64,000 bases of DNA from Rhynchopus sp. YZ270_cl-10 (taxonomy: Eukaryota; Euglenozoa; Diplonemea; Diplonemida; Diplonemidae): contig OZ037919.1 in NCBI GenBank assembly GCA_964035575.1, positions 744,001 through 808,000 on the forward strand. The letters are read 5' to 3'. The notes below the pieces were generated by a model. It had not been told where the DNA came from and ran no database searches. It saw nothing but the letters and a program-made list of their open reading frames with translations. The translations under genes were made by a program, and so were the position numbers. Shown piece by piece: positions 40,832 through 51,900 of this stretch; position 1 is the stretch's first letter; each line of letters begins with the position of its first letter.

Positions 40832-42800
40832 TGAAAGATTGGGTTGATAACAGTCAGGGCCAGAAGCTCTCTCTGCCACACCTTGGGGGAGTTAGCGGTG
40901 TGCCTGTCTTAGGACCTTGTAAAGTTCGTTCTTTCCCCCCCAAAAAAAACTACAACACTTCAGTGAAAAGAAGAAAAATGCAAACGCACTTTTGCGGAGC
41001 GATGAACGGAAAAAATCCCCCCATTTTATTGTGTTCTCATTTTTTTTTTTTTTTAAAAAGCAAGGGTCCATTTTTAGCACGCTACCCTCTGTACCTTCTT
41101 TTCGTCAGAAAAGAATGTATACGAAACAAAGGGGCTTTGAGGCTCTAATTGTCGTCTCGTGTATGACGTGAGAGAAGGGTAAGTTCTCTATTTTGTTTAT
41201 GTGATTGCGTCCGCAGATGAACGGTGAGGCGTTAGCACCTTTCAACTTCTCTTTGTTATTGTTGCCCGCACCTACTATGGTTCAGGGTATTAGGGTGGTT
41301 AAAAAAACTGGTTTTGAAAACCAGTTTTTCCAAAAACTGGTTTTCAAAAAAAAAAAAAAAACAGAGAAATCTGGAGGGAAAAAAAAAACCGACACTTTTC
41401 ACCAGGCCTTTCTGTAAATGCCGTCCCCAGATTAGGGCGGACTCGATTTTTTTCCCCGCATTTTTCCCCCGCCTGGTAGAACCGTGGTTGAACCACGGGA
41501 GTGCCTTTGGGAAATGGCTGTTCCTTGATTTTTTTTTGCCTGCGGCGCCATTTTTCATTTTTTGCTCCGCAAAAAAGGGTTCGGAGTGGCTCTGTGGTGT
41601 AAAAAGCTAGATTTCTACATCGTACCCTCAAAATTTTTCGCCTGCGGCGCCATTTATAATATTTTTTGCTCCGCAAAATATACAGTCTCTATGTTCCCAA
41701 TGTCTACCCTGGTCAGCAGCGCCGAAATATATTTTGAGGGGAGATTGGGGAGGGTCAAGCTGACCTCCCCAATCTTGAAATCTGGATTCCTGGATAAGAC
41801 GACCCCACCCCCGAAAAAGGTGACTGTGTCCGTCAACGGTGGAGGTTTTCACCGGAAACACTAGTTTTCGCCACCCAGGAGAGAAAACCAGAAAAACCAG
41901 TTTTTTCCGGAATTTTGGATTTTCACCCTAATACCCTGCTATGGTTGGCACAAAAAAAAAAACTACACCCCCACTTCCCCTTGATTTCGTTCTTTCTTTA
42001 TAGTGCATTCTTATCTGCGTAAGGACGTTCATCAATTGTTCGTTATTGCGTTGATCAGGGCGACTAAAAGAAAAGACAAAAAAAAAACGGGTTTTTTAGT
42101 ATGTTTGGTGTGATTCAGGGGGTACGGAGAACCCACGGACAACCCACGGAAGAACCACGGGGAAACCACGGAGAACTGTTTCAGGCAATATTAAGATTTG
42201 CGGAGCACCTTCGGGAGAACCACGGGGGAACCACGGAGAATCCGTTTGGGTGATCACACCAATGTTTTTGTTTGCATTTTTTCTTCTTCTCTCTTGCACT
42301 TCCCCATTTACACACTATTACTTTTATTTTTCATTTTCTTTTTCTTTTTTGCAAAAGTACCCTTTTGCGGTAAAATATTGTCGGCTGCATTTTTATTGTT
42401 TTCCTTTTTCTTTTTTTCTCGGCGATTCCACACATAGCTGGTTTACGCTATGTTCGTACACTAAGGGTAGGGTCACGGGGAGGGATGGGTGGGAACAAAA
42501 AAAGGCAAAAAATAAAGGGAAAAAAAAACAACAGAAATTCAGGGGAAAAAGACAAAGACAAAGACACATAAAGTGAATACTGTACTGTACAATTTTCCTT
42601 CATTGATGTGCAAATCCTACTCGTCTTATGAAATACAAAAACCTCAGTGGAAGTCCCTCTGAACAGTGCGATGTGTCTGTCATCAGTTGGAATACTATAT
42701 CACCGCACAGTAGATCAGAGACCCCCCCCCCCCCCCCCCCCCCCACTCAATATGTCGTCACTTTACTCTGTTGGTTGCTCCGCCACTTTGACACTCTCAT

Positions 42801-42922
42801 CTATGACTCGTCTGACTACCTCACACTGGCACAAAGTGGGACGTACGAGAGGGTGTTCTCACAAAAAGGAGATCACAAGTGGGTCATTCCCTGCACAGGC
42901 ACACTCAGCATTGCAGAGCAGG
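42801..42922 (+). pseudogene. Fragment of the CUB-like secreted protein gene
   Basis: The frame reads YDSSDYLTLAQSGTYERVFS and WVIPCTGTLSIAEQ, about 90 percent identical to the second CUB-like unit of the gene at 60478-62154 (YDSSDYLTLAQSGTYERLHS; WIIPCTGTLSIAEE). Similarity starts and ends abruptly, with no signal peptide or partner domain nearby. It is a duplicated fragment about 18 kb upstream of the intact gene. Confidence 0.75.
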
Positions 42923-43027
42923 TCCGAGCTCCCTGTACTTTATCAAATAATTTTCACATACTGACAAAATCAGCGGAGCAATGCAAGCAACTGGCGAGGT
43001 TTTTATCAAAGATGGTGCTTTCGGAAG

Positions 43028-43138
43028 TCGGTCAACGACCTGTCAGCGACGTGTCACGACCTGCTCAATATCAGGGGGCGTGTGTATAGAGTCCCTGTGT
43101 CAGCGACCTGTCAATATCGACCCCTCCCGGAGCACCAA
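43028..43138 (+). promoter_or_regulatory. Repeat F upstream of the hotdog-like gene
   Basis: Second copy of the segment at 38613. It is followed by a T run, a C-rich tract and the acceptor CCCCCACAG, then the ATG at 43202. A partial relative (TCAACGACCTGTCAGCGACC) precedes the foldback at 14987. Confidence 0.5.
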
Positions 43139-43201
43139 AAGAGGAACATATTTTTTTTAAATCTCTCCCCCCCACCCATCCCCCACAGAACGAATACATA
43201 A

Positions 43202-43876
43202 ATGCTGAACCTTCTCCCAACGAAGCGCTTCTGTGCAGTGCTGTCGCGCTCAAAGCGTGGTTTCTCTGGTATTCACTCCCCTGGGGGCATGCGCGACGCT
43301 CATAGCAGGGGAGGGTCTTCGGATTCAATTGAGGCGTGCACGATTTACGCGAAGGAGGCCCCAGGCGCTGAGGCAGGACGCATCCTCGGGGGCACTGCAG
43401 TGAAGGTGGGGCCAAACTTTGCGAGGTGTGGTGAGGTGTACTGCTGGACGGAGGGCGAGGGGGGTGGGCTTGTGGCTGACTACGTGGCTGCGATGGAGGA
43501 GGTGGCGCACCTCGTTGCAGGGCTGTACATGATGCGTCGGGGCGAGCCAGAGTGTGCGCGCCTCTCTCGGAGTGTTCAGGTGACGCAGGTTCGTGTCCCA
43601 GAGAAGGAACGCAAGGCGCTGTTCTTGCGTGCCTTCGTGCAGCATGTGCATGCGCAGTCGCGTTCTGTGACGGTTCTCGCAGAGGTATGTGACCCAGCAT
43701 ACACCATGCGTGATGAGTGGGTTTCTCCTCAACCTATCATGCGATGTGTAGCGGATGTGCATGTGCTCCCCCCGGGTGCGGATATGGAGTCGGTGAAAAC
43801 CGCAACCGGGGCAATAGCGAGCAAAGCAGAGAAGAAGGAGAGGAAGAAGAAGCCGACGCTCAAGAAGCGGGTGTGA
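43202..43876 (+). CDS. Putative hotdog-fold (thioesterase-like) protein
   Basis: The protein has 224 residues, with the ATG 13-14 nt after a CCCCCACAG acceptor. The first 25 residues are basic, hydroxylated and lack acidic residues (MLNLLPTKRFCAVLSRSKRG), compatible with a mitochondrial presequence. Residues about 55-180 follow an acyl-CoA thioesterase hotdog outline: a helix MEEVAHLVAGLYMMRRGEPE, a strand SVQVTQVRVPEKERKALFLR, then AFVQHVHAQSRSVTVLAEVC, where an A-V...GRSS-type strand is expected. The C-terminus ends in a lysine-rich tail (KAEKKERKKKPTLKKRV). If correct, it would hydrolyse acyl-CoA. The catalytic residue is not certain. Confidence 0.5.
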   Translation: MLNLLPTKRFCAVLSRSKRGFSGIHSPGGMRDAHSRGGSSDSIEACTIYAKEAPGAEAGRILGGTAVKVGPNFARCGEVYCWTEGEGGGLVADYVAAMEEVAHLVAGLYMMRRGEPECARLSRSVQVTQVRVPEKERKALFLRAFVQHVHAQSRSVTVLAEVCDPAYTMRDEWVSPQPIMRCVADVHVLPPGADMESVKTATGAIASKAEKKERKKKPTLKKRV

Positions 43877-43949
43877 TGTGGTGAGGAGGTGGGGTTGGTG
43901 TCGTAGTGGATATGTCTCCTTCCCTGCCGAATGAACCGCTCAAGAGACC

Positions 43950-44400
43950 CACCCATAGTCGGCCGTGCTCCGGTATTGCAAAAGCCGCATGGGTTCTATC
44001 ACAATCTCCGATGGTATGTGGTCGTTGAGTCTCAGAGATGCTGTAGTTCCCGTCGCCGAACACTATTCCGTCATGAAAGCTCTGTCATCACGACTCGACG
44101 CGAAGAAGTTGTTGGCTTGCTGTTCGCTGATGTTTGTCCATGAGTAGTGCTGACTGCTCTTGATGAGGCTTATCTCATAGTTGTCGCCTTTTTCAAGGTA
44201 TATGGGAGGGTTGTGGGCTACAGTGCAGTCAGTGGAGAGCTTCTCCTAAGACAAAGAGGGAGAGTGGTTCAATTTGAGTTTATGTTCATCAGCGTCTATC
44301 TTGTTGTTGGGGATCCAGTCAAGGATGTTGGCTGCTTCTTGTTGGACAGCCTGACTTTTGTTCCCTGCCTTCAGCCCTGCTATCAACAGCGCCAGTCTGT
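43950..44400 (-). pseudogene. Coding-like remnant, unknown protein
   Basis: On the minus strand a stretch reads NPPIYLEKGDNYEISLIKSS and QQANNFFASSRDDRAFMTE, then continues in other frames. Composition and residue pattern are protein-like, but the sequence is broken and no family is recognised. Confidence 0.25.
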
Positions 44401-44539
44401 TCACTGCGCCCCACCCTACTCCCCCCGTTTTTTGGTTTTGACCTCACAGGACTTCACTCAACAATCACCAGGTACACATGATCCTTCCTAGATCTCCATT
44501 CTTTTCTCACTCCTGCTACCCACAATCATATGTTGTCCG

Positions 44540-44870
44540 TATACTGAAGGACAGGGAGAAGGAGTTGGAGAAGCAGATCGCATTGCTGGAAAAGTATGTG
44601 AGCTATCCGACGGCACACACTCCTTCTGAGTGGGTGTCCCCTTTTTTCATTCACAGCATGTGTGTGTTGGGGTTGCAATTGTCGGCACTGGTGGATGCAC
44701 GGTGTGGTGCAACTTTGTTGTTATTTTGTTGTTTCTAGTTTTGTTGTTTCATTTTACACACACGTACAGATTGAGGAAGAAGACGGTGGAGTGGGGGCGA
44801 CTATCGACGTGGAGTGGAGGGAGTGCGATGCTTTGAGAACACTTCATATGAGAACGGGGTGACTCCAGAC
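44540..44870 (+). pseudogene. Truncated copy A of the exon-module gene
   Basis: A module piece (LKDREKELEKQIALLEKYVS, then PTAHTPSEW) passes directly into intron-type sequence (GTGTCCCCTTTTTTCATTCA) without its second half. The usual intron end and a terminal exon-like stretch follow. The join looks like a deletion across exon and intron, so this copy is probably dead. Confidence 0.5.
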
Positions 44871-45899
44871 TCTTTGTTGTTGTGGTCTTGTCTTATGGGT
44901 TTTGTTTTTCTATTTTTGTCACATTTTTCATACACAAGAGGATGGTGAGTTACACAAGAAGTGAAGCACAGAATAAAAGCCTAAGTTGTTATCGCTAGAC
45001 CCCTCTTTGTTTTTGTTTGTGTTTGACTCCAGCTCAGAGGCTGGACCCCATCGTGCGTGGACCCCCCTACACCACGTAGTCATGGTATGACAGGTGATGT
45101 TACGAGGTAATATGATCAGTGACAGTTTATGACAGGCAACACCTCTAATATGACCGGTACCACTTGTCATATGACAAGGTGCCACCATCGAGGTACTGCA
45201 ATGACATAACGAAGTCTCGCTGGAAAGTACTGTTCAGAACACCTTGCTTGGGTGTGCATGAAGTAGGTCACACAAGGAAAACCAAAACGATAAAAATGAA
45301 TCAGATAAAACGTGACATCATGGCCAAAGTGTTGGCACCGCCCCCTGATTTCGTATTCAGTACGTTGACAGGCCAAGCAGCGTTGGGCTCAGAAGAAGCA
45401 GTGCAAGGCATTGGGGATCAATGTGAGAACCAACTCGGCCACCGAAGGTGTAGAACGGGTGTTTGGGGTGAAAGAAAAATGATTTTGGTAAGTTACAGCG
45501 TAAAATTCTTAAGTTTGCACTAGTCGAGAAGGGAAAACGACTGCTTCCAAGCGTGTGAACCGGTGAGGTTGATAAGGGTGACATGGCATACAAGAAAAGG
45601 TAATACGCACCTTTTACAGAGGCTGGATTTAGTCAAAGCCCACACAGGGTTCCGGTGTGTTAGTGTCATCCACTTTACTCGTGCTAAACCCCATGCACAC
45701 TTTGTGTGCTCCTGTTCCCAAAGCAGTCATCAGTTCTACAACTGGTGACATGCTCAGGTAAGGTTGGAAGGGGGATTGAGAACACTAACACAAACACAAA
45801 ACAGAATTTCCACATTTTTTGGTTTTTTGCATGCCCCCGATGTACCGCCCTTTTGCCCACGAATGTACCAGGGGCCCTTTTGACGTGATTTCTATGCAG
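44871..45899. other. Spacer between module-gene copies A and B
   Basis: Starts with the shared 3' spacer phrase TTTGTTGTTGTGGTCTTGTC, then an acceptor-like TTGACTCCAGCTCAG and the phrase ACCCCATCGTGCGTGGACCC that is repeated before copy C (47452). A palindrome with TTGTCATATGACAAGG lies near 45165. A decayed transposase-like stretch occupies 45340-45750. Confidence 0.5.
45340..45750 (+). mobile_element. Possible DNA-transposase remnant
   Basis: Coding-like words include CKALGINVRTNSATEGVERV and FGVKEK, then further on HAHFVCSCSQSSHQF. The RTN-type motif followed at a distance by a C-x-C...H cluster recalls MULE-type transposases with a SWIM zinc finger. The stretch is broken and short, so the assignment is weak. 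Confidence 0.25.
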
Positions 45900-47087
45900 G
45901 TCGGTAAAGTTTACCGAGAGAAGGAGGATATGTTGAATCGCAAGGTCGGATTGCTTGAACATTATGTAACAGTTCCGACCTTCCACTCTCCTTCTGAGTG
46001 GAAAGCCCTTTGGAAGGAAGCTGGGATTAAGGGTGTGACTTCCTATTGTAGACCGAATCTAAAGAAGATCAAGGCCAAACTCGCCAAACTCGAGAAGGAG
46101 GAGGAGGTACGACCCTTGCTTTTGACACCAACATTTTTGTTTTATCTTACTGGTGTCCCCTTTTTTCATTCACAACATGTGTGTGTTGGGGTTGCAATTG
46201 TCGGCACTGGTGATGCACAGTGTGATGCAACTTTGTTGTTATTTTGTTGTTTCATTTTACACACACGTACAGAACCTGTCGGACAAGTGGCAGCAGCGCA
46301 TGTATCTCGAGCTGAAGAGGAAGCGTCGTGCCGAGCTCCGTATGCTGAAGGACAGGGAGAAGGAGTTGCGTGAGGGGATCGCATTGCTGGAAACGTATAT
46401 GCGCTTTCCGACGGCACACAGTCCTTCTGAGTGGACGGCCATGAGCCAGGACGCTGCGATTACGGGTCTGATTTCCAATGGTAAAGCGGACGACGCGAAG
46501 GTCGGTGCTCTACTCCACGAACTACGGAATGAGAGAATGGTACGGCCCTTGCTTTTGACACCGACATTGTTATTTTATCTTACTAGTGTACCAACGAGGA
46601 TAATGCTAATTTTAAGAGGTAAATTTTACTGGCTGTAACCTCACTAAATATTTTGATGTCAGCCCATGTATGTTCTGCATGCTACACACAGGGAAAGGTC
46701 TACTGGCTGTGCCCTAACAGACCTTTGTGAAACTTTAGTGATAGTGCTATATGCATTATTTGCAAAAGGGGGCAAATAAATAAACGTGTCCACTTTGTTA
46801 TCATAACCACAACAAACATATAAAAAGCAAGGGTACATTTTTAGCACGCTCTATACCTTCTTTTCGTCAGAAAAGAATGTATATGAAACAATCTTACTAG
46901 TGTCCTCTTTTTTCATTCACAACATGTGTGTGTGTTGGGGTTGCAATTGTCGGAACTGGTGATGCACACTGTGATGCAACTTTGTTGTTATTTTGTTGTT
47001 TCTAGTTTTGTTCTTTTATTTTACACACACGTACAGATCGTGAGGGAGAAGACGGTGGAGTGGGGGCACCTGCTATCGATAATATGA
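45900..47087 (+). CDS. Exon-module gene copy B (3' exons)
   Basis: Three in-phase exons are visible: 45900-46106 (69 codons), 46273-46539 (89 codons) and 47037-47087. Each internal exon encodes one helical module with the core RxKEx...LLExY...PTxHSPSEWxAxW, for example VGKVYREKEDMLNRKVGLLE with PTFHSPSEWKALWKEAGIKG, and MLKDREKELREGIALLETYM with PTAHSPSEWTAMSQDAAITG. Both exons are phase 0-0, so they can be duplicated or skipped without changing frame. The intron between them and the one before the last exon share GTACGRCCCTTGCTTTTGAC at the donor and TTTTACACACACGTACAG at the acceptor. The 5' exons were not found. The function is unknown; a coiled-coil, DNA- or protein-binding module is possible. 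Confidence 0.45.
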
Positions 47088-47493
47088 AGTGGAGGGAGTG
47101 CGATACTTTGAGAACACTTCATATGAGAACGGGGTGACTCCAGAATCCGGTGCGGGAGGGACACAGGACTGTTGCATCGATAGAAAGTCTGCCTGGGTGG
47201 AGTGAAACAGGTTTGCTATCTCAGCTGAGTACGACTCAAATGGAATCGCAGGGTGTCACTGCTTTCTAACGAAGTGGTTTTGCTCCGACTCTTTGTTGTT
47301 GTGGTCTTGTCTTACGGGGTTTTGTTTTTCTAATTTTACACAAGAAGATGGTGAGTTACACAAGAAGTGAAGCACAGAGCAAAAGCCTAAGTCGTTATCG
47401 CTAGACCCCTCTTTGTTTTTTTTGTGTTTGACTCCAGCTCAGATGCTGGACCCCATCGTGCGTGGACCCCCCTACACACCCCCGATAAAAGGA

Positions 47494-48623
47494 GATGAGA
47501 ATGATATCGTCTTTGTGCAGTGACCTTGAGCCTGATGAGTTCACCAGTGTGTTTGATGGTCTGCCCAGGTGCAGCTTCGTCATGATCGACAACCAGCCTA
47601 TTGTTCCTGAACTGAAGTATCGGAGGAACTTTGACGAGATTTGTATTCCATGACGATAAGAGAAAAGACATGTCTGACATAACAACAACCCCGAAGAATG
47701 ATGCTGCTGCTGGACCTTTCCACCAAGGCAAGAGATGTGAGTTCGAGTGGAAGTGTTGGGAGCAAGATAGTGACTGTGATGTGTTGCAGAAGTAAGTGTG
47801 TTGGGAATCCGAAGGCAGTGAGTGGTCACACGATAGCCCCACGCTACTCACAGGACTTCACTCAACAACCACCAGGTACGCTGATCCTTCCTAGATCTCC
47901 ATTCTTTTCTCACTCCTGCTACCCACAATCATATGTTCTGTCCTCATTGACGCCAATGCATCAACAGATAGTTTTGACTACATCTTCTCGAGTGTCCGGG
48001 AACTCCACACCAACCCAGCAACGTGGATACCACAGCACAGGATCAGGTCCGTATACTGAAGGACAGGGAGAAGGAGTAGGAGAAGCAGATCGCATTGCTG
48101 GAAAAGTACAAGGATGATCCGACTGCACACAGTCCTTCTGAGTGGACGGCCATGTGGCAGGACGCTGCGATTATGGGTGTGATTTCCAATGGTGAACCGG
48201 ATGACGCGAAGGTCAAGGCTCTCATCTACGAACTCATGAAGGAGAGAATGGTACGACCCTTGCTTTTGACAGCGACATTTTTATTTTATCTTACTACTAG
48301 TAGCCACGCTGCTGGACAAAACTCCATCTTTCGATTGAAAATAATTCTTAATCATCTAATGTGTATGAAACAATCTTACTTGCGTCCTCTTTTTTCATTC
48401 ACGATGTGTGTTGGGGTTGCAATTGTCGGCACTGGTGATGCACAGTGTGGTGAAACTTTGTTGTTATTTTGTTGTTTCTAGTTTTGTTCTTTCATTTTAC
48501 ACACACGTTCAGATCGTGACGGAGAAAACGGTGGAGTGGTTGACTCTGATGAGAATCAAGAAGGAGAGGGAAGAGAGGGCGTACGATGCTTCGGGAACAC
48601 TTCATATGAGAACGGCGGGGTGA
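47494..48623 (+). pseudogene. Exon-module gene copy C, probably decayed
   Basis: The 5' part reads LEPDEFTSVFDGLPRCSFVM and IDNQPIVPELKYRRNFDE, then shifts frame to MSDITTTPKNDAAAGPFHQG and EFEWKCWEQDSDCDVLQK. A later exon-like stretch reads SFDYIFSSVRELHTNPATW. The module (PTAHSPSEWTAMWQDAAIMG, SNGEPDDAKVKALIYELMKE) ends at a donor at 48251. Its helix-1 part has a TAG where the sister copies have TTG (near 48078). The last exon (48513-48623) reads IVTEKTVEWLTLMRIKKERE and ends GTLHMRTAG. Unless a start or splice site avoids these lesions, the copy is a pseudogene. Confidence 0.45.
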
Positions 48624-48979
48624 CTCCAGAATCCAAGGTGCGAGAGGGACACAGGACTGTTGCATCGATAGAAAGTCTGCCTGGGTGGAGTGAAACAGGT
48701 TTGCTATCTCAGCTGAGTACGACTCAAATGGAATCGCAGGATGTCACTGCTTTCTAACGAAGTGGTTTTGCTCCGACTCTTTGTTGTTGTGGTCTTGTCT
48801 TATGGGGCTTTGTTTTTCTAATTTTCCACAAGAAGCGAACCGCAGAACAAAAGCCAATTATTATCGACCCCCTCTTTTGTTTTTATGTTTGCCTCCAGCT
48901 CAGTCCCTCCTACCCCTATCCCCTCCCTCCTCCCCTCTTCATCTTCATCCTCTAGGGACAAGCCACCCAAACCCTGCAA

Positions 48980-51900
48980 ATGGCGTATTTAGATGAGAAC
49001 GAAGACTTTCATCGATCGTTGTTCAGACGCAGCGTGAAGGATGCGGAGGTATTAGAGGGCATGCTGCGGCTGTACCGTGAGGTGCTGCTCTCAAAGGAGG
49101 CTCAGGTGGCTCTGCGGCTGCTTGGGACCAAGGTGCTGAAGTACTTTGGCGCGGAGTGGGGGTATGAGACGTTTATGGGGTTGGATTCGGGCGGGCTCTC
49201 GCTGGTTCAGAGGAAGGCGTGGAACCATCATAAGCAATCGCAGTTTGCGAAGAGGTGGCTGTTCGGGTACACGGAGGTTCAGGTGTTCGATGAGAGCTTT
49301 GCATCGCATGTTGCAGAGTGGGAGCGGGAGAACGGGACGCACCCTTATCGTGGCCGCAGCGACGCAGATCTCCGCCATGTGTCGCAGTGTCTCATTGCGC
49401 TGCTCACAGTCGCGAATGTGTCCTCTGTATCTCCTGTCCATAGCTTCCGTGAGGCGAGTCTCAATGTTGCTTGCGCGATCTTCAGTGAACATCACCTCCG
49501 TTTTCTTGATAAGAGCGTCAAGCTGAACGACAAAGACCTTCTCATCTTCTTTTGCACGCTTACCAAGACGGATCTGGGGAAAACGGCTGAGGGGCATACG
49601 AGGTTTGCTGTGATTGAGTTTGAAGGGGAGGACATCCCGCTTGCTGAGGAGTCTGGGCATGCGGCGGGGAAGCTGGCTTCTTACAAATCTGAGATTGATG
49701 CGTCCGATGCGTTGACCATTGCATTGGTGGCGGCGGTCTTTGAATACCACTACGGATGGTCGCACCGCGTTCTCTGTGAGGATGTGGAAGACGATGTTGG
49801 CTACGTTGCAACCGTAGTGGGGCGCGATCCAAGCGTTGAAGGGCGGGGAAATGAAGAGTACTGGACGTTTGTATTGGAGAGGATAGAGGGCATCGTCGCC
49901 ACAGGGTCGGTGGAGGTGGATCGGCACTCCGCTTTGCATGCGGCGCGCTCGGCGTTTCTTGAATCTGTCTTCTGCAGATCGCTGACACCCTCGCATCTGA
50001 AGCGGATGTACGAATGCAAAAACAAAGACGGAGGCGTACAGCGTGCGGAGCTCAGCGCGCGGGAAATAGTAACCGCACAGAGGGCGTTGTTTGTGGAGTT
50101 TAAAAAGGCGATTCGGACGGAGGATTCTGATGCACAGACGGCGTATCTTCCGCTTGCGGCTGCGTGCGAGAGGGTGGCGGATGGTGCGAATGCACTTGGG
50201 TACGACCATCATGCGGTGCGCAAATTTGTGATCGAGCATGACTTCCTCGAACGCATCCAATTCATGGAAACTGCCGCCTCCTGCGACGGTGCGCGTGAAT
50301 ACAACGTCCGTGCACTCTACAACCACGGTGTCGGGAACATCAACCTTCTCGACACGCAGGACGTCTTCAAAGACATAAGCTACGAAGAGCTCGACGCAGA
50401 GGAGATCACCGCCTTCTGGGTCCCCATCAAAAGCGAGACCACATACCTCGACGGAAACCAAGGGCTCGAAGTGTCACTGTACTTCCTCACGATTATGGTG
50501 CCAGAGTATGCGCAAGGAGAGCTCGTCAAGAATGCTGGCATGTTGACAGTAGACAAATCGTGCGCAAAGTGGGTGTACATCACCGCAGACCATCTCAAGG
50601 CTAATGGCATGAAGATCAGGAAGCTCTCAGACGCGATCCGCCGCAGGATGCCGCTCTTCTGTGTAGCGTTCCAGGACAACTACTGTGCGCCTGAAGGGGA
50701 GGAGAAGCGGGCAAGCAGATTCTACGTGCCTGCATTGCTGCCGACGGATCTGCTGGATGTGGAGAACGACAGAACCACGCGTCTCACGGAGGAGGGCGCG
50801 TCTGTGAAGATGCTGGAGCGTGAGGAGATACGGGCAAAGACTGTGGTGCAGACGACGACACGCAAGGCAGAGAAGTCGCTCATGCAGGTGGTCGGATCGT
50901 TGAAGTGCGAGCTCAACACCTTCGCTGAGACGGCCGATGCAACGATGCTGCACAAATGCACTGTCCCCACGACAGACGCGGTTGTGCTGCAGGAGCTGCG
51001 CGACCACGCACACCTGCTGTTCCTCAAGGTCGTGGAGGAGGAGAGCCAGGGGACGTCGACACGCATCCTCTTCGCGCAGGGCTTGCTGAATCCGTTCTTG
51101 GCCCGTCTTCTTGAGGGCTTGGAGGTGACGGGGAATGACGGAACCTTCAGCAGTGCGCTTGTAGAGCGTGCGATGCGCCATACAAATGACGCTAAGGTGC
51201 TCCGCAAGACAACACGCGAAGGACTGCCTGACGACAAAGAACGTCTTGAGTTCCTTGGCGACGGTGTGCTAGACCTCTGTGCTGCGTACGACTGCTTCTG
51301 TGCTGACTACTATTACTATGCGCCGAAGTGCGAGACGGACCCCGACGCAGAGTGCACGTGGACGACCTTCAACAAATACTTCCAAGCCACATCGGAGAAC
51401 GGCCACAAATGTGCAGAAGGGGACGCACCCTTCGGACTGCTTCCTATTATGAAGGGCCTCCTGGAAGGGTGTACGGAAGTCTTTTCGTCGTATAATTCGT
51501 GCTCGAAGAAGACGTTTGGTGACGTCTTCGAGGCGCTGATCGGTGCCTTCAGGATGGAGTCAAACTTTGGGTTTGCCATTGCGAATGAGCGCATGCGCGT
51601 GCTCTGCAGGCGCTTTGGCGTGGCGGAGAACCTCTACTCAGCAGAGACGCCGCACGAAGCGCTCTTCATGCGTGATAAGGCCGACGCACCCCCGCTGCTC
51701 TCCTTCACAAGCAAGCCCCACGCAGACTGGTTCGCAGTGTTGAACGACCAGCAGCAGCAATCAGGGTACGTCTCCACACGCCAGCCTGGGTCCGGCCGGT
51801 CCAGCGCGCTTGGACAGATTTCACAGATTCTCTCCGGACTCCCCAAGAGCGGGAAGAAGGAGAAGGGAAGCACGCATTTCAAATTCGAAGGCGCAAGCTC

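Larger units (their letters stand above)
39279..42800. other. Repeat-rich region without confirmed genes
   Basis: Contains repeats B (40437) and C (40774), the phrase TCCGCAGATGAACGGTGAGG (41212), and a module present twice at 41541-41578 and 41641-41680 (CCTGCGGCGCCATTT with TTTTTGCTCCGCAAAA). There is a perfect palindrome at 41744-41775 (GATTGGGGAGG mirrored), and an AACCACGG-type short tandem block at 42120-42240. A 25-base C run sits at about 42721-42744. No full gene is supported. Confidence 0.45.

Noticed and set aside
49091-50461. A 456-codon minus-strand frame under the large fusion gene
   Set aside because: No domain or start context; the + frame is 2030 codons with recognised domains.
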